A DNA stretch of 64,000 nucleotides, taken from positions 62,001 to 126,000 of the forward strand of contig NZ_OCNE01000008.1 of NCBI RefSeq assembly GCF_900230195.1. The letters are read 5' to 3'. The position numbers and the translations under genes are program-made. Source of the stretch: Streptomyces zhaozhouensis. Lineage in GTDB: Bacteria; Actinomycetota; Actinomycetes; Streptomycetales; Streptomycetaceae. Shown here in pieces: positions 7,993 to 15,849 of this stretch. The number at the start of each line of letters is the position of its first letter. The first letter of the stretch is position 1. The notes under the pieces were generated by a model. That model was given only the letters and a program-made list of their open reading frames with translations. It was not told the origin of the DNA and did not search any database.

Positions 7993-8245
7993 TCAGTCCT
8001 CCGGCTGGCTGGGGCGGACGGCGAGTGCCTCGATCTCGACGAGGAAGCCCGGCTTGGGAAGCGCGGCCCCGACGGCCGAGCGCGACGGGTAGGGAGCGGT
8101 GAAGAACTCGCGGTAGACCTCGTTGACGGCGCCGAGCGGGGACGGGTCGGCGAGGAAGGCCGTCACCCTGGCGACGTGCTCCAGGCCCAGTCCCGCCTCC
8201 TGGAGGAGCCCCCGGATCTTGCCCAGCACCGAGGCGGACAAGGCC
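7993..8245 (-). pseudogene. RidA-family protein, C-terminal two thirds only
   Basis: Minus-strand residues VLGKIRGLLQEAGLGLEHVA, AVNEVYREFF and APYPSRSAVGAALPKPGFLV end in PSQPED with a stop at 7993. This is the C-terminal portion of an enamine/imine deaminase of the RidA/YjgF type, with the conserved Arg in PSRSAVG. Homology stops abruptly near 8245, where about 45 N-terminal residues, the start and the promoter should be. From that point the plus strand encodes a GntR fragment, so a deletion joined two formerly divergent genes. It is followed directly by the M20 remnant. Confidence 0.8.
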
Positions 8246-8412
8246 TGGCAGCGCCAGTACGAGGAGTACGTGGTGCAGCGGATCCGGGACCACGCGCACA
8301 TCGTGGGCCTGCTGCGGGAGCGTGACGGGGGAGCGCTCGCGGAGGCCGTCCGGCAGCACGTGCTCGTCAACGCCGACAACCTCGTCACCCTGCTCGACTT
8401 GGGCGACGGGCA
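8244..8412 (+). pseudogene. FCD-domain GntR regulator, C-terminal fragment
   Basis: Plus-strand residues AWQRQYEEYVVQRIRDHAHI, VGLLRERDGGALAEAVRQHV and LVNADNLVTLLDL match the last helices of a FadR-subfamily ligand domain (His in RDHAHI, ExVRxHV). The DNA-binding half and most of the FCD domain are absent, cut at the same junction that truncates RidA on the other strand. The fragment ends in DLGDGQ before an unrelated piece begins. Confidence 0.6.
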
Positions 8413-8462
8413 GGAATCAGCACTGCCCCTGCGTCCCTTGCGGCCTCACCTGGACTCCGGCC

Positions 8463-8798
8463 GTCCTGGCCGGCTCCCAGGTGGACCTCGGGGTGGCCGG
8501 CATCCTCAACGTGCTGCGGTCCAGGGGGCAGTTGACCGACCGCCCGGCCCGACCCGGCGACCCACTGGTGACGCGGGCTGCCACCACCCTGCACAGCCCC
8601 GAGCCGGGCTTCCTCTCCCTGCGGAAGACCTCGGGGCAGACCATCACCCGCGGCGAGCACGTGGGCTTTATCCGCCCGCTCACCGGCGCACCCGTACCAC
8701 TGACCGCGCCCGTCGACGGAGTGGTACTGCGCAGCGCCGCGGAGGCGACCGTCGCCGAGGGGGACCGGGTGATCACCGTGGCGGCCACCCCGGGCTGA
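8463..8798 (+). pseudogene. Succinylglutamate desuccinylase/aspartoacylase-like C-terminal fragment
   Basis: Residues QVDLGVAGILNVLRSRGQL, GFLSLRKTSGQTITRGEHVG and PVPLTAPVDGVVLRSAAEAT end at TPG, stop 8796-8798. The barrel-sandwich C-terminal domain (G-x-G, APxDGxVL) is typical of M14-like acyl-amino-acid hydrolases. The zinc-binding N-terminal domain is missing. It is joined to the GntR stub upstream, so this is a second deletion scar. Confidence 0.6.
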
Positions 8799-8931
8799 CC
8801 AAGCCCCCGGGCGCCGACCACGGTCGGACGGAGGCCGTCAGGCCGTCGGACCCGACCAGCCCGAGAACCCGAGGCGCCCGACTCCCCACCCGCACCTGAA
8901 CCGACGCACCCGATCAGAGAGGTAACCACTC

Positions 8932-9645
8932 ATGACCGCACCGACGTTCACCCTCGTGGCGAAGGACTACGGCCACCTCGCCCCGCTCGCGCTCGGCGAC
9001 GTGCGGGCGGAGGGTTTCACCTTCGCCGTGGACCGGGACACCCGAGGCGCCGTGGGACGCACGCTCAAAGGACCCGGACGTCCTGCTCGGCGAGTCCTCG
9101 ATCAGCCGCCAGGTGGCCCGGATCGCGAGCGGCGACACCACCTGGGTCGCCGTGCCGTTCTTCCTGATGCGCAACTTCCGCCACCGGTGCTTCTTCGTGC
9201 GTGAAAGCGACGAGCGCGCCAGTTTCCAGGATCTGGTCGGCGGCCGCATCGGCACCGACAACTGGATGGCATCGGGCGACACCTGGAGTCGCGCGGCGAT
9301 CCGCGAGCAGGGCATCGGGACAGATCGTTTCACCTGGGTCTGCGGCCCGGTCGAAGGCGTCGCGGAGGACCGCCCCCAGGGCAACCTGCCGCCCAACGCC
9401 TCGATGGCGCCGCCCGGTCGGGGGCTACGCGACATGCTGCTGGACGGGGAACTCGACGCGCTGATGGTCCCCGACCCGCCTCGGGGCTTCCTGGAGCCGG
9501 ACAGCCCGTTCCGCCGGCTGTTCCGCGACTTCCGCTCCGTCGAGGAGGCGTACTACGACCGCACCGGCATCTGGCCGGGGCTGCACCTGGCGGTGGTACG
9601 CCGCACCGTGGCCGAGGAACACCCCGGGGGCACCCTGACTGTCAC
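8932..9645 (+). pseudogene. Solute-binding protein (dihydroxyphthalate decarboxylase-like), frameshifted and truncated
   Basis: It starts well at ATG 8932 after GAGAGGTAACC and reads MTAPTFTLVAKDYGHLAPLA to AVGRTL. Near 9066 one extra base shifts the frame. The true continuation (DPDVLLGESSISRQVARIAS, VPFFLMRNFRHRCFFV, LVGGRIGTDNWMASGDTWSR, LDALMVPDPP) is in the next frame and runs to about 9645. There it is cut off and followed by insertion-sequence debris. The fold belongs to the periplasmic-binding-like proteins that include 4,5-dihydroxyphthalate decarboxylase. No signal peptide is visible. It belongs to the decayed catabolic cluster with the M20, RidA, GntR and aspartoacylase remnants. 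Confidence 0.75.
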
Positions 9646-9718
9646 CGCGAGCAGATCTGTGGCCAGCGCGTTCGGAGTCGGGCACGGTGTCCACCGCGAA
9701 ACGTGGACACGCATTCGA

Positions 9719-9876
9719 CCCGTCGATCAACTGCCGCGTCCGCACCGGCGGACGACCCGGCTTGAGCCCCTTCGGCAGCAACGGCTCAAGCCGGGCCCAC
9801 CGCGCGTTCGTCAGATCACCATGCCCCACGAAGCGTGATCATCCACGACCAAGATCACCTTTCGCGACAGACCCTA
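9719..9876 (-). mobile_element. IS5-family insertion sequence fragment with one terminus
   Basis: Minus-strand residues GDLTNARWARLEPLLPKGLK then PGRPPVRTRQLIDG are the N-terminus of an IS5-type transposase (the DUF4096-like segment). Homology then stops. Outside the start lies a terminal-repeat-like end reading AGGGTCTGTCGCGAAAGG on the minus strand, close to 9876. The catalytic DDE part is gone. Confidence 0.7.
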
Positions 9877-9886
9877 GCTGGTCAAC

Positions 9887-9970
9887 GGCAGGCTGCCCCG
9901 CGTGGATTTCCCCGAGCTGCTGCTGGAGGTCGCCGAGCTGACCGGGACGGCGCACGCCTTCACGCAGGCA
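9887..9970 (+). mobile_element. Tn3-family transposase fragment
   Basis: About 28 plus-strand residues, LVNGRLPRVDFPELLLEVAE then LTGTAHAFTQA, resemble an internal segment of Tn3-type transposases (family pattern LPRxDxPELLLEVxxxTG). The fragment ends in a stop. It lies right against the IS5 remnant, so one insertion probably landed in the other. The call rests on this short match. Confidence 0.5.
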
Positions 9971-10047
9971 CCGTGATGCGGGCCGCCTCCACCTGTCGTC
10001 AAACGATCGCCGAGCAAGATCAGCGGTTCCGGTGGCGCCGACCAGTC

Positions 10048-10887
10048 TCAGCGGAACGCGGCGACATTGCGGGCGGCCCAGTCGGCGAAGGTGTGCGGGG
10101 CGCGGCCCAGGACCTGCTGGACGTCCGGGCTGACGCGCAACTCGGCCGGGCTCGGGGAGCCGAGGATGTCCAGAGTGTCGTCGGCGAGCTCCGCCGGCAT
10201 GTTCTGGGCCATGGCGGCCTTGGCCTCGTCGCGGGTGAGCTCGTGAAACCTCACGGGCGAGCCTAGCGCGGCAGCGATGGCTTCCGCCTGCTGGCGCGGA
10301 GTGATTACCTCCGGGCCGGTCAGTTCGTACACGCCGCCGGTGTGCCGGTCGTCGAGCAGGCAGGCCGCCGCGACCGCGGCGATGTCCGCCGGGTCGATGA
10401 TCGGCACCCCGACGTCGCCGAAAGGTGCGGCGACGACCTGCTGCGCGCGGACGGACTCGGCCCACCACAGGGCGTTGGAGGCGAAGCCACCCGGCCGCAA
10501 GATGGCCCACTCCAGGCCGGATTCCCGCACGGTGTCCTCCAGCGCGCGCATCGCGACGCGCGTTGTCCCGAATGGCCTGGTCACCACGCCCAGTGTGGAG
10601 AGCAGGACGACGCGGCGGACCCCGCTGGCCGCGGCTTCGCCGATGATGTCGGCAGGGTTGGCTCCCGTGGCGTGCAGGTCGCCGGACAACAGCAGGAACA
10701 GCGACTTCGCACCGGCCAGCGCCGGCCTGAGGCCGGCCGGCTCGGCCAGGTCGGCCACCACGTGGCGGACGCCGTCCGGCACCGCCGCCGCGTGCCGTGA
10801 CACTGCCGTCACCTGCTCGCCCGCCTCGGCCAGCGCCAGCGTCAACGGCCGCCCGATGTTCCCGGTGGCCCCGGTTACCACGATCAT
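10048..10887 (-). CDS. NAD(P)-binding NmrA-type reductase
   Basis: 279-aa Rossmann-fold protein starting MIVVTGATGNIGRPLTLALA, with the NmrA/atypical-SDR GxxGxxG motif at the N-terminus and LRPGGFASNALWW in the middle. The family includes quinone oxidoreductase 2- and azoreductase-like enzymes and redox sensors; the substrate cannot be told. It is divergent from an HxlR regulator with only 92 bases between the starts, an arrangement typical of quinone- or electrophile-responsive reductases. The gene is intact although both flanks are full of decayed sequence. Confidence 0.88.
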   Translation of the reverse strand: MIVVTGATGNIGRPLTLALAEAGEQVTAVSRHAAAVPDGVRHVVADLAEPAGLRPALAGAKSLFLLLSGDLHATGANPADIIGEAAASGVRRVVLLSTLGVVTRPFGTTRVAMRALEDTVRESGLEWAILRPGGFASNALWWAESVRAQQVVAAPFGDVGVPIIDPADIAAVAAACLLDDRHTGGVYELTGPEVITPRQQAEAIAAALGSPVRFHELTRDEAKAAMAQNMPAELADDTLDILGSPSPAELRVSPDVQQVLGRAPHTFADWAARNVAAFR

Positions 10888-10957
10888 GATCAGCTCCCTA
10901 TCGGTCGTTCTCTGCGGTCTTCACGCTAGGAGCCGGAGCTAACTCTCGGTAAGGACA

Positions 10958-10969
10958 TACCTTGAGGTA
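10958..10969. promoter_or_regulatory. Palindromic operator in the HxlR/reductase divergent promoter
   Basis: TACCTTGAGGTA has perfect 5-base arms (TACCT/AGGTA) around TG and lies 10 bases before the regulator start. A second, weaker pair AAGG...CCTT overlaps it. The place and symmetry fit autoregulation by the HxlR-type protein. Confidence 0.6.
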
Positions 10970-10979
10970 AGCTCATGAC

Positions 10980-11372
10980 ATGGTGGAAGGCGTGCAGCGT
11001 AGGCGGGGCGAGCCGGGGGAACGGTATGACGTGTTTCACACCGACTGCCCTGCGCGGGACATGGTCGACCACGTGACCAGCAGGTGGGGCGTCTGGGTGC
11101 TGATCTCCTTGCGGAGTAATGACCTCCGCTTCTATGAGCTGCGCGAGAGCATCCAGGGCATCAGCGAGAAGATGCTCGCCCAGACCCTGCGCGCGCTCGT
11201 GCAGGACGGCCTGGTCTGGCGGAAGGTCGAGCCGACGACGCCGCCCCAGGTCACCTACGGGCTGACCGAGTTCGGCCGGGACATCGGCGAGCCGCTGACG
11301 GAGCTGTTCGACCGAATCACACAGCGGCTGTCGCACACAGCGCCCTCTGGCCGCCCTGAACGCGCAGCATGA
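10980..11372 (+). CDS. HxlR-family transcriptional regulator
   Basis: 130-aa winged-helix regulator. It has the family's N-terminal Cys ([20 protein letters not shown]), the helix-turn-helix [25 protein letters not shown], and the wing ending [16 protein letters not shown]. Members respond to aldehydes, quinones or disulfide stress through that Cys. The start ATG 10980 follows the operator closely and has no strong ribosome binding site, so the message may have a very short leader. It is divergent from the NmrA-type reductase gene at 10048-10887, its probable target. Confidence 0.9.
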   Translation: MVEGVQRRRGEPGERYDVFHTDCPARDMVDHVTSRWGVWVLISLRSNDLRFYELRESIQGISEKMLAQTLRALVQDGLVWRKVEPTTPPQVTYGLTEFGRDIGEPLTELFDRITQRLSHTAPSGRPERAA

Positions 11373-11434
11373 CCTCCCGGTGGATGCTCAGCACGGCCTC
11401 CTGCCTCGTGTCTGCGGTCAGCGCCGCGCGTCGC

Positions 11435-11584
11435 CGGGCCGGGTGCGAGCAGGCTGGTGACCTCGGCGATGGCTTCGTGCGAGGGGTGTAAGTAGCGGCG
11501 GACGTTCTCCGGCTTCTTGTGGTGGGACCTGGCCACACGCACCATCAGCGAGGCCCCTTGCTCACTGAGGTGGCTCAGCCGGGG
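11435..11584 (-). pseudogene. Integrase C-terminal fragment
   Basis: Minus-strand residues [20 protein letters not shown] then [20 protein letters not shown] and TSLLAPG match the C-terminal end of a tyrosine recombinase common in Streptomyces. [10 protein letters not shown] includes the Tyr-bearing helix. No more of the gene is present upstream in this frame. Confidence 0.6.
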
Positions 11585-11753
11585 GTGGCGGTGCCGCTGC
11601 AGTCCGCCCCGCCCGCGCGGGAACCGGCCACCGTCTTCCCCCGCCGACGGTCTTCGCGGCGCGAACCATGGCACACCGGCCGCCGGTAGTCTGCTCGCTC
11701 GACGTCAGCGCAGTTCAGCTTGTGTGCGGATGTCATCCCCGCGTGGCGAAACG

Positions 11754-11906
11754 ATGGGGCTGACCGGCACCGAGATCCAGGCCATCTCCGCCCTGACCCG
11801 AGGCCGCGGCCTGTGGACCGTCGCCGACCGCTCCTTCGGCACCCGGCACATCCTCCACGAACGGGAGGCCGCGCGCTTCGACGCCGACGCCCGCATGACC
11901 ACCAAC
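11754..11906 (+). pseudogene. C-terminal fragment of a conjugation-type ATPase
   Basis: Residues MGLTGTEIQAISALTRGRGL, WTVADRSFGTRHILHEREAA and RFDADARMT look like the end of the VirB4/TraC-like ATP-binding proteins found in actinobacterial conjugative elements (recalled pattern LTRGRGLW...FDTDARMT). Nothing upstream extends it. The assignment rests on this short motif. Confidence 0.45.
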
Positions 11907-11972
11907 CCCCTGAGTTCACAAATACCGACGTCCTGATCCCCGTGAACCGAAGGGTGGTAGAGCGTGACGAGC

Positions 11973-12482
11973 CTAACCGAAGGGGTGACTCGGGGCGCCC
12001 AAGGCTCGATATCGGTCGAATGCCTCGCGGGCATCCGGGACGAACTCGGAACGGCGGACGATCTCTTCGAGTTCGGGCTCGGTCAGCCAGTCGAACCAGG
12101 CGACTTCCTTGGGGTCGGGCTGAACCGGCACTGTGATCACCACTTCATGAAGGCCCAGCCAGTAGGGACTGATCACGCCGTCGCACAGGAACTTGAGCAC
12201 GAAGCGGGGATCAGCGTGGACTCCGAGTTCCTCCGCCAGTTCCCTGACCGCGGCTTCCTCGTACGACTCGCCGACGTCGACGGCGCCACCAAGCATCCAG
12301 TTGAACTGTCCCGGGAAACGGGAGACATCATCCGGGCGACGGTGCACGAGGATCCGTCCGTCGCCGTCCCGGCACACGATCGTCGCGACGCGGTGCATCC
12401 AGCGCTCCCGAATCGCCTCCCCACGGTCGACGACTGCCACGACATGGTCCTGCTCATCGACCCGCTCAACCAGTTCGCCCAT
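11973..12482 (-). CDS. Nudix hydrolase
   Basis: 169 aa. The Nudix box is complete: GGAVDVGESYEEAAVRELAE EELG-V pattern (GX5EX7REUXEEXGU) at about residues 65-87, after RVATIVCRDGDGRILVHRRP. It hydrolyses a nucleoside diphosphate linked to another group; the substrate cannot be read. The start ATG 12482 gives MGELVERVDEQDHVVAVVDR, similar to the N-terminus of isopentenyl-diphosphate-isomerase-like Nudix proteins, where this strand precedes the fold. It is intact, flanked on both sides by integrase fragments, and may be a former cargo gene of a mobile element. Confidence 0.88.
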   Translation of the reverse strand: MGELVERVDEQDHVVAVVDRGEAIRERWMHRVATIVCRDGDGRILVHRRPDDVSRFPGQFNWMLGGAVDVGESYEEAAVRELAEELGVHADPRFVLKFLCDGVISPYWLGLHEVVITVPVQPDPKEVAWFDWLTEPELEEIVRRSEFVPDAREAFDRYRALGAPSHPFG

Positions 12483-12632
12483 GAGACCTACGATCGCAGG
12501 GGCCCCCTGGGGACCACGTTCGGGTGTGCGTCCTACCTCGCACTGTGGGTGCTGGCGGAGCCGTCGGCCAGGTCCGGGTGTTCGAGGGTGTTGGCGTAAC
12601 GGAGTGCGGCGGTGATCGAGGGTCCGAAGAGA

Positions 12633-12872
12633 TCACATACATTCGGCCGTCGGATAGCGGGTCGCCCACCAGCGGCAGCTCCAGCCATACCAGCTATGGG
12701 CACGGTGGACACCCCAGGCCAGGCAGCTACGGCATGACCCGGGATGCATCGGGGCGCCGGGATGGCACGAATCGCACTGCCCCTGGCTGAAGTACCTGTC
12801 ACGGGACCCGCAGCTTCGGCACGAAGATGGCCCGACCGGGCCTCCGGGCAAGCACTCGTAGCAGAACTCCAT
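12633..12872 (-). pseudogene. Zinc-ribbon N-terminus of an actinobacterial recombinase, truncated
   Basis: 79 residues with regularly spaced Cys pairs: MEFCYECLPGG, SCRSCGSRDRYFSQGQCDSC, SCRSCLAWGVHRAHSWYGWS and CRWWATRYPTAEC. This Cys-rich pattern is, from memory, the N-terminal multi-ribbon of some Streptomyces site-specific recombinases, which continue for several hundred residues. Here it ends in a stop right after TAECM, where another CxxC would be expected, so the body is lost. It may be a natural small zinc protein; truncation is preferred because integrase debris lies nearby. Confidence 0.45.
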
Positions 12873-12904
12873 CCGCGACCCACCCGCACGCGGTCGTTGA
12901 CGCT

Positions 12905-13180
12905 TCCCGCTCTCGTTCCCTCGGAGGGCAACTCGGGTGGGAGATCCACCGCCTCCTGGGCGAGGAGGACTCGCTGCTCACCGCGACCGTCGACGTCCTC
13001 CGGGAAGCTGCCCACGAGCTGGTCACAGGCGACCCGCCCGCCCCACACGAAGCGCTTGACCGCGTCGAGGAGATCCTGGGCCACTTCCGCTCGGCGGCAC
13101 GCCTGAACTCCTCCCTCCAGAAGGAGTTCGCCCGCCTCGCCCACGCCACCCCCACGACCCCCCAGCCGACGGCGCCCTAG
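12905..13180 (+). other. Possible small or truncated coding region, unidentified
   Basis: The frame ending at 13180 contains a coherent helical stretch (LGWEIHRLLGEEDSLLTATV, DVLREAAHELVTGDPPAPHE, LDRVEEILGHFRSAARLNSS, LQKEFARLAHA) with good actinomycete codon usage. Before about 12905 the same frame turns into low-quality sequence. It could be the C-terminal part of a larger gene or a small protein with an unclear start. No family was recognised. Confidence 0.35.
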
Positions 13181-13235
13181 CCTCCCACCCCGCCGACTCC
13201 ACCCTCACAATCTCGGTTGCCTAGGGGCGCAGGTG

Positions 13236-13245
13236 TTGGATCCAA
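13236..13245. promoter_or_regulatory. Short palindrome upstream of the binding-protein gene
   Basis: TTGGATCCAA, a perfect 10-base palindrome about 120 bases before the start at 13367 in otherwise unstructured DNA. It could be a regulator site, but palindromes this short also occur by chance. Confidence 0.3.
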
Positions 13246-13366
13246 TGACCGGCATGAGCACCCGGGCGCGCCTGCCTCGGCGGGACGTGATGATCGCGCA
13301 CCGCCAGCGGCCGGCGCGCGTTCCGGGCGGACCGCGACCGCATCGTCCCAGGGGAGTCGCCACCCG

Positions 13367-14476
13367 ATGAACACGCCACCATCGCCGTCCGGAGCGGAGC
13401 ACCCAGACGGGTCATCCATCCGCCTGGGTGCTCTCGTCCCGCTGACGCGGCCCGGCTGGGTCGAGGCGGGCCGACACCTGCTCGCAGGACTCGACCTGGC
13501 CGTGCGCGAGGTCAACGACGCCGGCGGGATCGACGGCAGACCACTGGAGTTGGTGGTCCGGGACACCGCGGCCGATCCGGAGCGGGCTGCGGCGGCCGTG
13601 GACGAACTGGCCCGCTTGGGCGTGGCCGCCGTGGTGGGGGAGTATCACAGCGTGGTCGCCCGCGCCGCCGCCGCCCGCGCCGACGCCCTCGGCGTGCCGT
13701 TTCTCTGCTCGTCCGCGGTGCTCGACGCGCTCACCGAGGAGCCGACGGAGTGGGTCGCGCGTCTGGCCCCGGCCCAGTCCCACGGCTGGCGGATCTACGC
13801 GGACTTCCTCCTCCGCGCGGGCCGGCGTCGGATCGCCGTGGCGACCCAGCCGAGCGTCTACTGGGCGTCCGGGACCCGCGTCCTGCGGGACCACCTCGCT
13901 CCCCGCGGCGGCACCGTCCTCGAACTCGACGCGACGCTCACGCCCGAGGCCCTGTGCGACGCGCTCGTCGACCATGGCGCGACGGCGCTCCTACTGCTGG
14001 TCGGCCATCCGGAACCGGCGGTGCCGATCGTCCGGGCCGTCCGGGGCGACCGGCGGCTCGCGGAGATCCTCATCGGCGCTCCGGCCGGACAACCGGAGTT
14101 CGCCGCATGGGCCGCGGCGCTGGGCGAGGACGGCGCCGGGATCCCGTTCCTGCGCTACCTGCCCGAGCGCCTCGGTCCGCTCGGTGAACGCGTCGAGAGG
14201 GAACTCCGCGAGCGGCTTGGCGAAGCGCCCTCCTTCGTCGCCTTCGAGGGCTGGGACACCGTCGCCGTCCTCGCTGCGGTGCTGCGTTCCCACGGCACGG
14301 ACCGGGCGGCCATCGCCGGGTCATGGCCGCGCGTGGCGGTCGAGGGCACCCGCAGGCCGATCCAGTTCTCCCGCACGCCGGGCATCAGCGTTTGGCAATG
14401 GGCTTGGACACCCATCCAAGTCGTTGATCGGGACCCGGCCGAACCCGATCGCTTTCGGATCCTCCACGCCGGCTGA
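13367..14476 (+). CDS. Branched-chain-amino-acid/amide-type binding protein without signal peptide
   Basis: 369 aa with the type I periplasmic-binding fold of the Peripla_BP_6 group (LivJ/AmiC/UrtA/FmdD): IRLGALVPLTRPGWVEAGRH, NDAGGIDGRPLELVVRDTAA, VAAVVGEYHSVVARAAAARA and a typical C-lobe (SFVAFEGWDTVAVLAAVLRS). The start ATG 13367 follows AGGGGAG. Between it and the fold are only about 18 polar residues: no hydrophobic signal segment and no lipobox Cys. The product is therefore probably cytoplasmic, perhaps a ligand sensor like AmiC, unless an upstream start was lost. No transporter genes lie next to it, and remnants of mobile DNA flank it. Confidence 0.82.
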   Translation: MNTPPSPSGAEHPDGSSIRLGALVPLTRPGWVEAGRHLLAGLDLAVREVNDAGGIDGRPLELVVRDTAADPERAAAAVDELARLGVAAVVGEYHSVVARAAAARADALGVPFLCSSAVLDALTEEPTEWVARLAPAQSHGWRIYADFLLRAGRRRIAVATQPSVYWASGTRVLRDHLAPRGGTVLELDATLTPEALCDALVDHGATALLLLVGHPEPAVPIVRAVRGDRRLAEILIGAPAGQPEFAAWAAALGEDGAGIPFLRYLPERLGPLGERVERELRERLGEAPSFVAFEGWDTVAVLAAVLRSHGTDRAAIAGSWPRVAVEGTRRPIQFSRTPGISVWQWAWTPIQVVDRDPAEPDRFRILHAG

Positions 14477-14527
14477 GTGAGTAGGGAAGTCCGACTGCCC
14501 AGCTCTGCCGAACTGCGAAGGTGCTGG

Positions 14528-14735
14528 TCACAGCCGCTCGTTGCGGTCGGCGACGAGGACGGTCGCCTCGTGGCGTATGCCGTCGACCAGCCGCCGGCGT
14601 GACCACGCAAGGGGCCGCCCCGGCTTCTTCCCCTCCGGCAACAGCGGGGCCAGCACCGCCGATTGCTCGCCCGTCAGATCTCCACACGACACGAACCAAG
14701 ATCACCGCATGACCCAGATCCACTTTTGAAAGCCG
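14528..14735 (-). mobile_element. Second IS5-type transposase N-terminal fragment
   Basis: Minus-strand residues DLTGEQSAVLAPLLPEGKKP then GRPLAWSRRRLVDGIRHEAT are an IS5-type transposase N-terminus; the frame then ends at a stop near 14528. The outer end TTTCAAAAGTGGATC (minus strand, about 14720-14735) looks like the IS terminus. The rest is absent. It differs in sequence from the copy at 9719-9876. Confidence 0.6.
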
Positions 14736-15092
14736 CCGCCATCAAGATCATCGGCGCCGAGGTCGACGACCCCGACTTCGCCGACAAAACTCTCCCGGTT
14801 CGTCGGCGCACACGACGTACCCACCACCTCCCGCTCCTACGGCGAACAGGGCTGCTCCACCAGCGTCTCCACCCGCACCGAACGCATCCTCCCGCCCGAC
14901 CAGATCCGCGCCCTCCCCAAGGGCCAAGCCCTGCTACTGGCCACCGGACTTCCCGTCGCCCTGATCACCCTCACCCCCTGGTACCGCCGCCCCGACGCCG
15001 AACAACTCGCCACCGAATCGCACACGCAGACCCAAGCCCTCACCCAACGCGCCACCCCACCCGCGCGCGACCGCTTCGGAAAGGCCGCCTGA
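14732..15092 (+). pseudogene. TraG/TraD-like coupling protein, C-terminal fragment with frameshift
   Basis: Plus-strand residues AAAIKIIGAEVDDPDFADK run to a run of As near 14787. One extra base shifts the frame, and the protein resumes as LSRFVGAHDVPTTSRSYGEQ, VSTRTERILPPDQIRALPKG and QALLLATGLPVALITLTPWY, with stop 15090-15092. This is the C-terminus of a type IV coupling ATPase of actinobacterial conjugative elements (ERxLPPxxIRALPKGxALLL). The Walker motifs are absent, removed by or before the IS5-type insertion at its 5' side. Confidence 0.65.
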
Positions 15093-15253
15093 CCCGCCTT
15101 GACACCGATGACCCACGCCACTCGCGCCCACCGACGGTGAGGTCACCTCTCCTCCGGTCGTGGCCGCCAACCATCGGGCACGCTCTTCCTACCCGTCGCC
15201 GCGGGGAAGGCATGGGGCATGTATCGGAAGTGGCCTGACGTGCTGCTGGTCCG

Positions 15254-15568
15254 CTACTCCCGGCGTGGGGAGGCGAGCCAGCGGTCATCCTGGAATGCGG
15301 CGGGGACCTCGTCCCCCCACGGATCGATCCCGCGGCGTTCCAACTCGTCAAACCACCGGTCCCGTTGCGACTCGGGGAGGCGCCGTCCGCACCAGGGGCA
15401 GAAGTCGATCGTGACGCTCGACGTTCCTCCGTCATGGATGATCAGTCCGTACTCCTGGAACTTGGCGCTGAGAGCAACCAGCGCGTCGGGACAGGAGAAG
15501 GAGGTGTCGTGCTGGTCGCAGCACACGTTCACGCGGTCGGCCATCGCCTCGCAGCAGTGACTGGTCAT
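15254..15568 (-). CDS. Small Cys-rich protein (DUF6980-like)
   Basis: 104 aa from ATG 15568, preceded by GAGAAGCCGAGGTC. It has MTSHCCEAMADRVNVCCDQH, then IHDGGTSSVTIDFCPWCGRR LPESQRDRWFDEL and a C-terminal region ending RWLASPRRE. The paired Cys at the N-terminus and the CPWCG knuckle suggest a bound zinc; the pattern recalls the DUF6980 family, whose function is unknown. It looks intact, though surrounded by mobile-element debris. Confidence 0.75.
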   Translation of the reverse strand: MTSHCCEAMADRVNVCCDQHDTSFSCPDALVALSAKFQEYGLIIHDGGTSSVTIDFCPWCGRRLPESQRDRWFDELERRGIDPWGDEVPAAFQDDRWLASPRRE

Positions 15569-15742
15569 GACCTCGGCTTCTCGTCGTCCGGCACTACGCC
15601 CAGAAGGAGAGCATGGACTGCGACACGCCCCAGACCTGCCACGGGGCCCGCCGGCGACCACCATCCGGAGCGGCGGAGTTCTGCGACCATGCCGCCATGC
15701 TGCCAGCCAGCATGGCCGAATCGGACCCCGGGCGCGTCGTTT

Positions 15743-15849
15743 CCGACGATCAGGAAGGCCGCCGCCTATCTCGGGATCTCGGAGAACACGCTCTACCTGT
15801 GGCGGCACAGGCGGCGGGGGCCGCCGAGCTTTCGCAGGGGAGGGGGCGG
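15743..15849 (+). pseudogene. Excisionase-like helix-turn-helix fragment
   Basis: Residues PTIRKAAAYLGISENTLYLW then RHRRRGPPSFR are the DNA-binding helix-turn-helix of an Xis/MerR-type excisionase. After SFRRGGG the frame runs into unrelated sequence, and no ribosome binding site or start lies close upstream. It directly precedes an integrase N-terminal piece, the usual xis-int order. Confidence 0.55.
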
